In this document: positions 37,401 to 48,984 of the stretch, piece after piece
Layout: each line of letters begins with the position of its first letter
How positions within the stretch are numbered: the stretch's first letter is position 1
Position numbers and translations under genes: made by a program
From: Vitrella brassicaformis
Lineage: Eukaryota > Sar > Vitrellaceae
Reading direction: 5' to 3'
DNA length: 64,000 nt
Assembly: GCA_001179505.1 (NCBI GenBank)
Contig: CDMY01000395.1
Location: forward strand, 1-64,000
Notes under the pieces: generated by a model
What the model was told of the DNA's origin: nothing
The model's database searches: none
Seen by the model: only the letters and a program-made list of their open reading frames with translations

Positions 37401-39518
37401 GATGAGCGGACGAGCGTACCCAGGTCCTCGTTCGAGAAGAGCTGCGTCAGCGTGTTCCGATCCTGTGGCAATCGAAGCACAGGCAGGTGACGGACCAAGA
37501 ATGTTTGGCTGCTGGAGTGTGTGTGTGGGGTGTGTGTGGGTGGTGTGTGGATGTGGCTGACTCGCATACCCTGTTGCTGAGGTATGGTTCCCATATGCCG
37601 ACCACCGACAGGGGCAGCATCAGCACAAAGGTGTACAGGTACCAACTGATGACACACACGACACGACCAACGGTGAGTCGCTGTGGCACATCCAAACCAC
37701 TGGCAACACACCTGGCTTTGTGGACTTGGAGGCGCCGACCCAGCTACACACACACACACACACGAGAGAACTGCGCTGTGGTGGGGGTAATGTGTGTGTG
37801 TTGTGAGTGAGTTTGGTGCCGTACTCTCATGAAGAGTGCCGTGAGGTAGATGAACACCCCGCCAAGGCAGCCACACACACACCCTGCACACACGCAGACA
37901 ACACATGGAGAGTCCATCCATCCATCCATTCATCCATCCATCCCTTGCCCCGGCAGCTATGTGCCAACACCTACCGAGGACGGCGTATCCGAGGATCTCA
38001 AACGATATGTTCACGTCTCGCTGGAAATCAGTACCGGCAAATAACTCAATCGCATCTGTTGAACCGCACACCACACCACACAGCCGCCGATCCCTGCCCC
38101 TGCCTTGCCCACCCATTTCCCCATTTACCCTTTTACCTATTGCGTGTATGGCCCTAAAGGTGAAGACCGCCCAAATGACGCAAAAGTAGGCCTTCCACAG
38201 CGCATTGACGAAAAAGAACGTCGCCGTGACCTCGATGGCAAACAACACACCGCCGACAGGAGCGCCAAACGTGGCCGTCACACCCGCTGACACCGCCACG
38301 CCCAAGATCGTCAGCCGGTGCGTGTGCGTCTGTGTCGAGTCAATCATACACACGAGCGCGGTTATTCTGGGCGTGTGTGTGTGTGTGTGTTTGTTTGTTT
38401 TTTCGGTCGGTGGCAGTACCTTTGCGCATTCCCTGAAGGGTGGCAGTTTGGCGAGCTGGTTGGCAATGATCGCCGCTATGTGCACAAAGGGACCCTCCTT
38501 GCCCACCGACAAACCTACCAACGAAAACAGGCGGTATCAGACTCGGTCTTGTGTGCCCGCCCGCCCTCCCGCCCGCCCGAACTCACCTCCCGCGAGTGCG
38601 GCCGTGAGTCCCAGTGTCTTGCCCACGAAGGCCCTCAGCGAGAGATACCTCGGCAGCAGCACACCGCTCAGGATAGTCTTGAGCTCAGGGATCCCCGAGC
38701 CCATCGCTTCTGGAGCTATGACGTGGCAGCAGAAGACGGCCACCGCCGATGCCCCAAGGGACCATCCAGCGAGGGTCACGGCTGACAGGATGGGGGAGTC
38801 GGCGCCGGTCTGAGTGCCGCACAGCCAATGCCGGACTGACGCAGCCAGCAAGGCAGGAGGAGGATGGACACCACACCCCGTCGTATGTGTGTGTGTGTGG
38901 TTGGTGGCTTACGTTCGAGGAGGAGGTCGATCGACATATCCATTGCCCACGAGATGAGGGCGGTCTGGCTCACACACACACACACACACACCCCACACAT
39001 ACACAACCATGGAGGGAGAGATGGATACATACGTGTGAGGTCGTGGTGTGGATCGGATGCCTACCAGTACGCCAAGGCAGAAGAGCATCAGCCAGAAGGA
39101 CCATTGCACGTTCCTGACGGTCGTCACCAGCCGACTCAGCACAGCGTTGCCAACTGAACAGACACACATACGCGACACTCTCTGATCAGTGGTGCTGTTG
39201 TTACTTCTCCAGTCACCTTCGATTCCCTCCTCAGTAGCGTCCTCCCCTACAAGAATTTCCGGACACTTCTGGACATCCTCAAAGGTGCTGCATCAACGAT
39301 CCATCAACACAAACACACGAGAAGAGATGCCAACGCGCCGGCGCCCGCATGCATGCGCAAAGCCAAGGAAAGATGTGCATTTGCTGTGCTGTGGATGCCG
39401 TGAGCGTCTACGTGAAGAGATCGACTATATTGTAAGAGAGCGTCGGCGGCGCTGCTTCAGGCAGAAGGCCAAGGGAGTCCGACTCGACAGCCTGCTGACT
39501 CGACTCCACTGCCGCCAT
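34476..39518 (-). CDS. CLCN: CLC-family chloride channel with CBS pair
   Basis: CLC proteins carry chloride across membranes as dimers. The protein starts at the ATG at 39518 and is joined over about twenty exons to the stop at 34476-34478. All three selectivity motifs are present: [16 protein letters not shown] (with the gating Glu) and [14 protein letters not shown]. The helix after the second motif reads [13 protein letters not shown]. Exchangers carry Glu at the residue after IE (the proton glutamate); here it is Val, as in CLC-1, CLC-2 and CLC-K channels. This favours a passive anion channel rather than a proton antiporter. A cytosolic CBS pair follows ('SLTAADIM' with '[12 protein letters not shown]'; '[23 protein letters not shown]', about 35380-35460), separated by a long Ala/Gln-rich linker. 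The tail is Ser/Pro-rich and ends EEETPTKK. Confidence 0.92.
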
Positions 39519-39728
39519 GGAAAATGGACAACGGCCCAATCCAACGAATGCCAATCAGTCGGAGTTCACCCGCGCTTTACTCCGATCGCCGAATCGCCGA
39601 GGCGTCGCATCGCCACGCAAGGGAGAGTTTAGAAAAATTCCCAACGCAGTGCGGGGTTCGGGTTTCAGGGTTTGCTGCGCCCGCGTCTCTCGGAGAAACC
39701 GATCTGCACCCGTTCGTCCCTCACCACG
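39519..39728. promoter_or_regulatory. Bidirectional spacer between the CLC and CNB genes
   Basis: A 210-bp start-to-start spacer. Unlike most others here, it has no AGCTCGC heptamer. It is CG-rich with clustered CGCC/GGCG and TCGCCGA elements near 39590-39620. Confidence 0.45.
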
Positions 39729-42700
39729 ATGCGGCGCCACAAACTGCCCGACCCGGCCGTAAGGCTCGCGCGTGACATACTGAGGAGAGAGCCAGAAGAG
39801 CGAACGGTGGGCATGGCGCCTTGAGCTCCTTGATAGAGTTGGTAAGTTTCTGAACGTTTGTTGTGTGATGCGATCAGGAGGAGGAGATAAAGCAGCTGGT
39901 TGAGATGTGCAGGGGCAACAAGCTCATCCAGGGCCTCGACCCCATGGTCAGACGTCAGGTCTGCAAGGAGATGCTCTACGAAACCTACCCTCCCAAGTAA
40001 GAAAGCGGCTGTTTGCTGGCTGTGCATGTCCTTCCGGACCCGCAGAACGGTCATCTTCTATTTCGGCGATTCGGGCACCAAGTACTACATTGTACTCAAG
40101 GGCAAAGTCGGGATTTTGACACCGCTTCACAGTACGCACAAGCAGGATGTCGGGGCGCCCCACGTGTGTGGTCTTCTCCCTTTGTTGCCTGTGCAGGAAG
40201 ATGCCTGAATGACATTGTGTGTGAGGGCAAGATAAGCCGCACACACGTTCCTCCATGTCCATTTCCTCATTCACGCAGCACAAAGACGGCGAGTGCGTCT
40301 GTCCCAGCCTGCCATTCCAGCAGGTGGGTCAGGGGGAGATGGGCCCCACGGATGCAGGCAGCAATTGAAGACGCTTCTATGCAGGTTGCCACCGTGGAGG
40401 CCGGCCAGGGGTTTGGTGAGGTCGCTTTGCTGGAGGATGCGCCAAGAAGCGCTACAGTGGTATGCCTGGGTCCTGAACACGGGGAGTTCATCGGTAAGGA
40501 AGATGATCGATTTATCCGCCGTCGAAAGAGTTCTGTCTTGGCATGTGCAGTTGTGACTCGGGAAGTGTATCAGGAGCATGTGCTGGCGCACCACAAGGAC
40601 TTCATCCTCGAAAGGTGAGAGATGCACTCACACGAACCGCCACAGACAAAGAAAAGGGTGTCTCGGCTGCCTGCCTGCTTCTCTGCCTTGTAGGCTGGCA
40701 TACCTGAGTCAGTCCCCTTATTTGCGTCAGATCACCCCGGCCGATCTGAAAGCGCTGTCGGATCGTCTCAACGAACACGTCTTTCCATCACCGACGGTCA
40801 GCCAACTGTCGATGTCTCTTGAGGCATGTCATCCCTCGTCTGCTGGTGGATTGCAGATCATTACTCGTCAAGGAGACGAGGCCGACCGTGTGATCTTCGT
40901 CAGAACCGGTCGGCTAAACGGACGGCTTGTTTAGTCTGTTTGTGTGGGTCGATCCTTATACTGTGCTCATCTCACTCAGGCACTGTCATTGGCCTGCGGA
41001 AGATAGAGGTGACGCCGGAACACGACCTCATTGACGAGTGGAGGTCCAACAAACACCTGCAGAGAAGAACCAACATGTATGTCTGTATGTCTGTCTGCAT
41101 GGAGAGCGACACTTCTTCACGCACCGCCTGATTGTCGATACAGGGTTGACGGCAAGCCGGTGCCGGGCACGAGACAGAGACGCTTCAGTCTCGGTGAGGA
41201 ATACCGCTCACGTATCGACGTCTGCCTGGTATGCATTCATCGTGACCTGCATGCAGCTGCGGAGCCGCTGGCGATTGAGGTCAAGACCCCCCGTCGGCAG
41301 GACGCATACTCGCGCGGCCTCTCGGAAGACCTGGCAGAGGCTGCCAAGAGGAGAAGCGTCGAAGCTGCTCAAGATCCCACTTCACCCACCGCCACCCGGG
41401 CACCGGTCGGCCCGCCATCCACGATCCCCAAGCCGGTGCCGCCGACCGGTGGGAGGAAGAAGGAAAGACGGGTCACAGTGGAGGAGAAACGCAGCATCAT
41501 CCTCCAGCTCGGCCCACAGCATGTGTCGATGGGTGATATCCTGATGCACTAGTGCGTGGGTGTTTGTGTGTCGGCTGGTTGGACGGGTTGGTCAGGTGTT
41601 GGAGATGGGCAAGTACTCGTTCTACGGGGCGGCCGAGCTGCAGGAGGCCGAGAGTGTCGGTGGCGATCCTGACTTCCACAACGTGCACAGGAGGGACAGA
41701 TACAAAGTCACACTCGTCGCATTCCCCTTCGCTTCGGTGAGCACAAATGAGACACGAACGAGACACACACACACTGCTGTCCATGTAAAAAACCACACGT
41801 GGTCCAGATATACACCATCGAGAGGCGCCACTTCCTCAAGGTGATGAGACACCAAAGATAAACGGTCAAAGGGGAAGGAAAGCGGACATCCTGTCCTTTT
41901 CTCAGAGTATCTCCAGTCGTGTGCGGGAGGCCCTCTACCACGCTACGCCACGCATCCCGCCAGACAGCACCCTTCTGGCCCGATTCAAGAAGGCCAAGAA
42001 GTGGGACTACTTCAAGAGCTCGGTGGTGAAGGATGTCCTCTACGCTTGCAAGTGAGCACCGAGTGCGTTCAGCTCAATGTCCTTCATTGTCCGTCCGTCG
42101 GTCCACCCACCCATCCATCGATCCATCGATTGCACGCAGGGCGCAGAAGGCCCTCACCGCCGGCCTCTACCGCATCACCGAAGACCAGAGGACGGTATGC
42201 ACCCAGCTGCACACGCCGACACAAATGGAGACACGAGACATGACCAAACGCAACATCTGACTGCGCAGTTTGGTTCGGGCGCCGCGTCTCAGCGCGGCAA
42301 GGTTGCCCCTCTGGAGGACGAAGAGATGCTCGACTACACCCACGCCGACGCCAGGGTGCGTGCGGCCGTGACCTGGTGCAAGCACATCGACCAGCAGGCA
42401 CGGCAGCAGAAGGACAAGAGGCTGATGATGTATGGGGCACTCAAGGCTTGGCTCTACAAGAACGAGGTCGAGGCGGTGGAGTCCTTCCCCAGGCCGAAGA
42501 GCAAGAAGAGATCGGCCCGCCTGCCCAGCGACCTGAGGGCGCTGTCGCTCCACAAACTGTAAGTTGATGACACACACATTCAGGGAGGGAGACACACATA
42601 AACACACACATCGATGTCTCATTTCGACGTATCCCCTCCTCCCTCCTTCCCCCTCTGCGCAGCTTGGCTGAGCTCCGTCCGCGGCGCAGACATGCGCGAG

Positions 42701-42996
42701 GAAGCGGTGCAGGGTCGACAAGCGACCATGACGACACACGGCTGCACGGCAACCAGCTCTCACACTCACAGAGACATTCAGTAGCCTCGGTGTCGTCCAT
42801 CAAGCGGCTGTCGGCTTCCTCCGCCTCGTCTGTGCGCCGGTCGCTCGACGAGGATTTCTTGCGGGGGACGCAGAGCGCTCGAGCATCGATCGCGAGCGAC
42901 ACACGCGGGCCCGGTGGGGGAAAGGACTCGCCGCGGCCCTCCTTGATGGACAAGGGGAGGGGAGTTTTCATGCAGTATCTGGGCAGAGCAGGATGA
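39729..42996 (+). CDS. Protein with two cyclic-nucleotide-binding domains
   Basis: Probably a cAMP or cGMP effector without a kinase. Translation begins at the ATG at 39729. The first CNB fold reads 'VIFYFGDSGTKYYIVLKGKVGIL' and, after two introns, 'GQGFGEVALLEDAPRSATVV'. This phosphate-binding cassette keeps the Glu and Arg that contact the nucleotide. A second, weaker CNB starts with 'IITRQGDEADRVIFVRTG' (about 40855-40918) and continues with 'VLEMGKYSFYGAAELQEAE', which is closer to a degenerate cassette. A basic linker with 'GGRKKERRVTVEEKR' separates its halves. The C-terminal region is helical and basic, then Ser-rich, ending at TGA 42994-42996. The layout resembles flagellar and protist CNBD proteins rather than PKA regulatory subunits, because no docking RIIa domain or pseudosubstrate is visible. 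Confidence 0.82.
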
Positions 42997-43418
42997 TTGA
43001 TGGCATGGGGTCGCGATTTCTGTGTTTGTTGTTGCTCGGAGGGGAACATGCGACTTGCCATTCATCATTCTATGAACAAGGGTGAGGTGTCTGTCCGCAT
43101 GCAAGTGTCGTTGTCTCACCACGCACACCTACAACAGCATCAGGGCCAGCAGCTGACCCGCTCCGTCACCCCCGCGATTGGCCCTCATCAGCGCAGCTAT
43201 GCCTAGAGCTGCATCTTAGCAGCTCAAGACAGGGCTCCGGAAGGACGGGCCTATCACCGAGGGCAGCCAGAGAGGTCATGGCCAAAAGAATACATGAAAG
43301 CCTGATCTGCCCATATCATCATCACACTGCAAAAACTCAAAACCTTCTCATCACATGCATCCCCTGTCTGTCTGTCTGTCAGCCCGTCTTCTGCCCTTCT
43401 CACATTTGTCCATCATCA
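42997..43418. other. Convergent spacer, nothing recognised
   Basis: A 422-base stretch between the stop codons of the CNB gene and the UPF0145 gene. No exon or notable repeat beyond a short TCTG run. Confidence 0.55.
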
Positions 43419-43961
43419 TCAGGGCAGTCGCTTCAGCCTCACAGCAGTACCATAGGCAAGATGCTCGCTGGTCTGCGGCGCCACAGTGCCGGTGGCATAG
43501 CGCAAGCCGATGACGCCGTTGGCGCCCCTGGCCCTTGCCGCCGCCACCAGGCGGTCGAGGGCCTCCTCTCGAGACTCGCGCTGCAGCTGCGTGTACATCG
43601 CGAGTTCGCCACCAATGTAGCTGCACACACGAGTACATCGGAAAACGCACCCCTGAACATAATGAGGAGCATGGCTTCTCCTTCGTCCTTACGACTTGAG
43701 ATGGGCCAGGAAGTCTCGCGCCACGTCCCTCGTCCTCACCGTGTTACCCTCAACCACACCCAAAGCCTCCACCACCTCGTAGCCAGGCACACTCAGGACA
43801 GTCGACAGCACCACGCGTTCATCGGTGTCTGCTGTAGTTGCAGCAGGTGGATCTGAGGAGCTGGCACTGCAGAATGGCTGGCGGCAGGGGGACTCGCGAG
43901 AAGCGGCAACGGGTGCGGTGAGCCGACGGAGATGTCGCAGCGAAGAGCGGAAAGGCAGCAT
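43419..43961 (-). CDS. YbjQ/UPF0145 family protein with organelle-type leader
   Basis: UPF0145 (YbjQ) proteins form small pentameric folds of uncertain function, once linked to metal binding. Two exons encode about 157 residues. Residues 52-90 read VLSVPGYEVVEALGVVEGNT then VARDFLAHLKS. The second exon gives 'GELAMYTQLQRESREEALDR', 'ARARGANGVIGLRYAT' and 'YGTAVRLKRL', matching the whole family fold. Residues 1-45 (from the ATG at 43961) are rich in Arg, Ser and Ala and start MLPFRSSLRHLRRL, which suits mitochondrial or plastid import. An AG acceptor just upstream leaves room for an extra 5' exon. The family is typical of bacteria, so a bacterial or organellar origin is likely. Confidence 0.85.
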
Positions 43962-44321
43962 CAGAAAGGGGCCTGCATGAGCAAACACAGCTAGAGGGGA
44001 TACGCTGTCTACTCCGCAAGACGCATTCAGAACAGATGAGGCCGCACGTCACGTCGTTCACCTTTTATCGCAGGACAGGGACGAGGGATTGAGATCAGAG
44101 AAGAGGGACCTGCTGCGCGTGCTGTGCGTTGCGTGTTGGTTGTTGCCTTCGTGTTGGACTCGTAGATCAGATGTCTGGTCGTCCCCCCTTATTCAACGCG
44201 CTGCGGGCGGGCGGGCTGCCCAGATCTCCCTGGTCGCCATCTGAGCTCGCACAAGGGGTGACGAGTTTCTTAACGCACCGCAGCGTAGATCTGTGCAGCA
44301 TCTGATGTGCCTGTCCTTGCG
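43962..44321. promoter_or_regulatory. Bidirectional spacer between UPF0145 and DUF4202 genes
   Basis: A 360-bp start-to-start spacer with AGCTCGC at 44244-44250, about 70 bases before the plus-strand ATG. Confidence 0.45.
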
Positions 44322-46731
44322 ATGATGCAAGATCCGTCTGTCAACCGCCTTACCCTCGGCTCGTCCATCGCCTTCGCTTCCGGCGCAGCAATCGCCTATG
44401 CCGTGCTCACGTTCCGAAGAAAGAAACAACACGAGCCGCCGCGTGAGGCGCTGAGCAAGGCCCTGTACGAGAAAGCATCCATGGCCATCGACAAGGTGCA
44501 TGACAATGACCCATCCAAGACGGAGGACTCCGTGGCAAAGGAGCTCAAATACGCAGATTCGATTATCGAGTGGATCACAAAGGTGGTGCCGGAACCCTCG
44601 CTGACACTGCTGCTTGCTGGGGTGAGTGAGAGGGGCCGGTGCACTCATGTGTGTCTGCATTCACGGTGTGTTGTTGGGGTGTGTTTGTGCGGTGCAGAGG
44701 GCTCAGCACTTCGAGAGGTGGGCCATCCCGCGCAACACGTATCCCATGGACAAGCCCGGCTACCTGAGATGGAGGGCAGATGTCAAGAAGAGACAGGTAC
44801 GACCCACACCACACGGCCGATCACGGTCTGTGATTCATCCGTCTGTGTGTGTCCGTCAGGGTCAGCGCATCCGTGAGGTTTTCGCGGCCATCGGCATCAG
44901 TGAGACCGTCGCTGACCGTGTGGGCGCCCTGGTGGCCAAGGCAACGCCGGCCTCTGACCCCGACGCACAAGCGCTCGAGGACGCTGCATGCCTTGTCTTC
45001 CTCGCCGAGCAGTCGGCTGATTTCAGCGCAGACAAGGACGACGCGAAGATGATCGGCATACTGCAGAAAACATGGGTCAAGGTACTAGGACTGCTAAGTC
45101 AGAAGTGATCTCCGTGATTTGACACACACGGTATGGTGATTCCTGTTGCTGCTGTGGTTTAGATGAGTGCTCAAGGCCACCTGCTGGCCCTCGAGCTGCC
45201 CCTCCCCTCCCGTCTTCTTGCCCTCATTCTGATCGCCCTCAAGCCACCACCTTCGCCACCGACAGCAGAGAAGACGAGGCCATCAACACGCCCATCCACA
45301 GCCGACTCCACCACAGAGGCACCACCGCCGGCATTCTCAGTCACGCATCACCCTCCCTGCCCTCTCTCAACGGAGTCCATCGCTGAGATCAAGGAATTCG
45401 CGTCGGCAGTGAGCAATGAGTGGGGCGATGGCGTTCTGGAGAGGCTGGAGACTGCGGTGCCTGGGTTGAAAGCCATGTGGGCTGGCCCGCTGCGGAAGGG
45501 GGGGACGGTCAAGGGCGTCCTGGAGGCGCTGATCGACCGCTCTGGTGCAGACGGCGAAGTGGAGCTGCTGCAGGTGAGGTGGATGAGTATACACACCAGA
45601 ATGGGAAGCCGCACTGGTGCCTACTCTTCTTGGGTGTATGGACAGGCCCTCGCGGACCACATGATGTCGCGGAAACTACCAGTTGATCTCCTCTGCGCAC
45701 TCCCGGTGAGGACACAACCAAAAAGGGCCCCGCTGCCCGCAACACTGCCTGTTTGTCTTCCTTACTCCCTTGAAGGATGCTATCGTGGGCTCCGATCCCC
45801 TCCTGCTGAGTCCGCCCTTTCTCCTGTCCCGTGTCGGCTGGGTGTTCGCCTACATGGCCTCCCAGACACCCCCAGGGGCACCCACTGCCACCATAGCAGC
45901 TGCCATGGAGACCTTCATGCACAAGATCAAGGCCATCCGCGACTCTATGGCCCTCCCCACTGCTGCATCCCTTCCGGCATTGGGAGCGGCCGGCGGTCTG
46001 TGCCGTGCCGTCGGGCAGCTGTGGGGGGCGGAGGGGTGGCTGCTCTCATACCTGGACGAGCGGTGCCTTAGTTCGCTGACTGTAGATCAGTACCGCGAGG
46101 TCAAGGGCCTGCATGCACAGCTGACTGAGATGGTCGAGACCTTCAGGCCGGCAGGTACACAGACAGAAACAGTAGGAATGAATACGTGGAGGGTATGTGC
46201 GTGAGTCTTATCTTTGTTGACGTGCAGATGTGTTGTCGCAGTTGTTTTTGGCTGCCACACAGGGGACAGCCATGGTGCACCCAGGCGTGATGCAGCAGGA
46301 GACCGTCCATCAGCTGTGGGGATCCGCTCTCGCCCAGCTCAGCCACCAGTGCAGCACGGCGCCCCTGCTGGTGCTGCAGATCATGGACGCCTACACGGCC
46401 TGCAGCAGGGAGGGCAACGAGCCAGATCCTTTGGGCATCGCTGAAGAGATGGCTGCACTCGCAAGTACGTGTCTGTGCAGATATATACAATGCAGCCGTC
46501 AGGAATGCGCGTGCAGTGGTTGAGTGTGTGTGTGTGTGTGTCTGTTGGTCAGTTTGTCGTCTACTGGAGGGTGCACTGGGTGCGTGCTGCTATGCTGTGC
46601 GAGTGGCGGAGGGCCTGAAGCTGACGGGTGGTGAGTGTCGTGTGTCGTCTCGGTCGCTGCACTCGACACTGCAGAAGGTGTCTGTGCATCTGAGGGACGT
46701 GGAGCAAAGGACGGGGGTGTTTCGTGAATGA
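44322..46731 (+). CDS. Membrane-anchored DUF4202 protein with novel C-terminal domain
   Basis: DUF4202 is a conserved helical domain of unknown role. From the ATG at 44322 the protein has a single hydrophobic helix 'LGSSIAFASGAAIAYAVLTF' followed by RRKK, a signal-anchor arrangement seen in outer-membrane proteins. DUF4202 follows: 'SMAIDKVHDNDPSK', 'RAQHFERWAIPRNTYPMDKP' and 'GYLRWRADVKKRQ', then 'LEDAACLVFLAEQ' and 'ILQKTWVKMSAQGHLLALEL'. The His, Arg and Trp of the signature are intact. Most DUF4202 proteins end there. Here the frame continues for roughly 400 more residues. It first encodes a Pro/Thr-rich linker, then Ala/Leu-rich helices over five exons to TGA 46729-46731, with no recognised homology. 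The junction at 45163 falls exactly at an acceptor before ATG, so two overlapping genes or alternative transcripts are possible. Confidence 0.78.
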
Positions 46732-47397
46732 AGAACTCTTGAAGGGCCTGAGTGCGCTCAGCCATACACGAGAGGTCATACCACATGTGGTGTGATGGAC
46801 GGATCAGCGATTCGCGTGTACGTGATAGCTGTCATAGTAGGAAGTGTAGCGGTGTTTGGAGCCTTGTTGTGCCACCTCTGCTTCGGTCAGTCCGATACCC
46901 TTCTGCCGTCCTCACCCAACCGCCAGGCGACAAATCACGGGTGACCTTGTCTCGTGACGGTTGGCTGAGGGCGGCTGGAGGATGTCAGGCTGAATACTTC
47001 AATGAAATGCAGCTATCGACATGAGAGCCATGGATGGATGGATGGATGGATCGATATCGATGACGGCCATCATGTGTCATTTATCAGCATCTGTCCTTTG
47101 TTGACGGGGGCCTTGTTTCGCCCTGCCGTATGTCAGCTCGTCCATTCGTACAATCGTCCATGCCAGGAGAGAGACGTCGTGCACACAAAAGGCAAGCCAT
47201 CAAAGCAACCGACAGAGACATCAGCGCAGCCCGTCCAACCGACCAGCCAGTAAATCGTCAGACGTCACAAAATGAAATGCGGCCAGGAGCGAGAGAGAGA
47301 CAAACAAACAAACAAACGGTGTGTGAGGTGCTGACACCGTCCACACACGAGGAAGGAGAGAAGCCGAGACGACAGGAGAGGAGAGAGAGAGCTGCAA
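46732..47397. other. Convergent spacer, nothing recognised
   Basis: A 666-base stretch with GGAT repeats and an ATCGATATCGAT palindrome near 47049, plus purine-rich sequence near 47280-47395. No exon was seen. Confidence 0.55.
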
Positions 47398-48801
47398 TTA
47401 CGAGGAGATGATGGCGGTCTTGCCGCCCTGCATCTTGCCCATCATCTGCACCACACAGGAGACACAGCAGGCAGGCAGGCAGGTAAAGGGACACCACAGG
47501 AACATCCATGTCTCCCTTTCCGTACGGGCAGAAATGCGAGGATGGCACAGATGAGGGTGAGGAAGATGGCAACGATGGCGATGATGGAGGAGTAGTCGAG
47601 GGGGCACACGATCCTCTCGCCGTCCTTGTCAAAGCAAGACGGGTATTCGCTGCGAGAGCCGTCCGTCAAGATGCCCCACACCATGATGCCTGCATGTGTA
47701 AGCGAGGCAAGCGGCATGGGCCCGTCGGTGTGTATTGGGTGTGAGCAGCTGCTGACCGACGAAGAAAAAGATGAGTGCTCCGATGTAGCTGAAGGGGATG
47801 AATACCGCAAGCTTGTCATTCCCCAGCAAGCCGAGGACACTGCTCACAACACAGAAGCTCTTGGGGCTGTTGTGCGATAGAGACATACCCGCTGAGAAAG
47901 TCTTACCCGCCAATGGCGCCAACGAGCAGAAGGGCTACGCCGAAGGTCCTGAAAGGACACGGAGGTGCATCGACAGCTACTCTCACTTTGCTGCCTTAAT
48001 ACGGTACGTAGGCGTCAGAAAGCTCACCCGAGTGAGACCATCGTGTACCCGCCGTTGATGCTCCTCTGCAGGGCCTTGCAATCGTCCTGCAGCGAAATGT
48101 GCCACACATGACAGTGCCATTCGTCAGGCTTGCAATGCTGTCGGCGAGTCTGTCCACCCAGTTGCCGGCGGAGCAATCGTGGTGCACTTGGTCTGGCACA
48201 CACAGATGCAGTGCAGAGGATGGATGCAGCCGCCGATTGAGCAGCCCTGTCGAGCCAATACTTACCATGGTACTGCTTGTAGTCCCGCTGGTCTTCGTAG
48301 CTGGAGCGGCACACACACGCGTCCAATGACTTGTCCTTGACCAGGTAACCTGTGCACGCAGACGTGCAGTACGAAATGCGAAATGGACAGCCATTAATCA
48401 TGAGTATAATGCTTGCCGTCTTTCTGAAGGCATGTGAATGTCGAGTCGACTCCAGCGATGGAGTCGTCGTGGCAGTTGTCGTACGTGGCCTTCGCAGTGA
48501 ATCCCACCACAGAGTGGGTCAGACCTGCAGTCAATGCATCCGTTAGCATGAAAACCATGATCCCTCCTCATTCACCCACCCACCCACCGTAGGCTTGGAA
48601 CACCTCGTCATCGGAATTTGCGACCTCCACACGATTTGCACGCCAGTGGTCCGTTGCCATGGCTGCCAAAAACACAAACAAACGCGTTCCTTCCCCCATT
48701 CAACAGGGACACGCATTCGTCGATTTCACATTCATACCGGCAATCATGAGGATGGCGGCGCAGAAGGCAAGGATTGTACCGATGAGCCCAAGGATCTGCA
48801 T
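47398..48801 (-). CDS. Four-span membrane protein with Cys-rich loop, unknown
   Basis: Exons from the ATG at 48801 encode a first membrane helix 'MQILGLIGTILAFCAAILM', then a long Cys-containing extracytosolic loop ('CHDDSIAGVDSTFTC', 'DACVCRSSYEDQRDYKQYH', 'HHDCSAGNWVDRLADSI', 'DDCKALQRSINGGYTMVSLG'). A helix 'TFGVALLLVGAIGG' follows, then 'LAVFIPFSYIGALIFFFV', a second Cys pair loop ('YPSCFDKDGERIVC'), and a last helix 'SIIAIVAIFLTLICAILAFL' before the stop at 47398-47400. The topology resembles tetraspan or claudin-like proteins, but no family signature (such as CCG or W-GLW-C) is seen. The frame is only kept if a 26-base intron at 48087-48112 is removed, or if a frameshift is assumed there. 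Function unknown. Confidence 0.62.
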
Positions 48802-48984
48802 CGTGGCTGCGCTTTCAGGCCCTTCGTTCTTTTCCCTCGTCTCCCCCCTTTGGGGCCGAGCCGATGGGGGCCGATCGAGCGAAGGGGGGAGGTGAACGTT
48901 GCGTTATCACACACGAAACGCACGCACATTGTCCAGTGGCAAATGGCAAAAAGCGCCAGATCTCACCACAAATCTACTACACGT

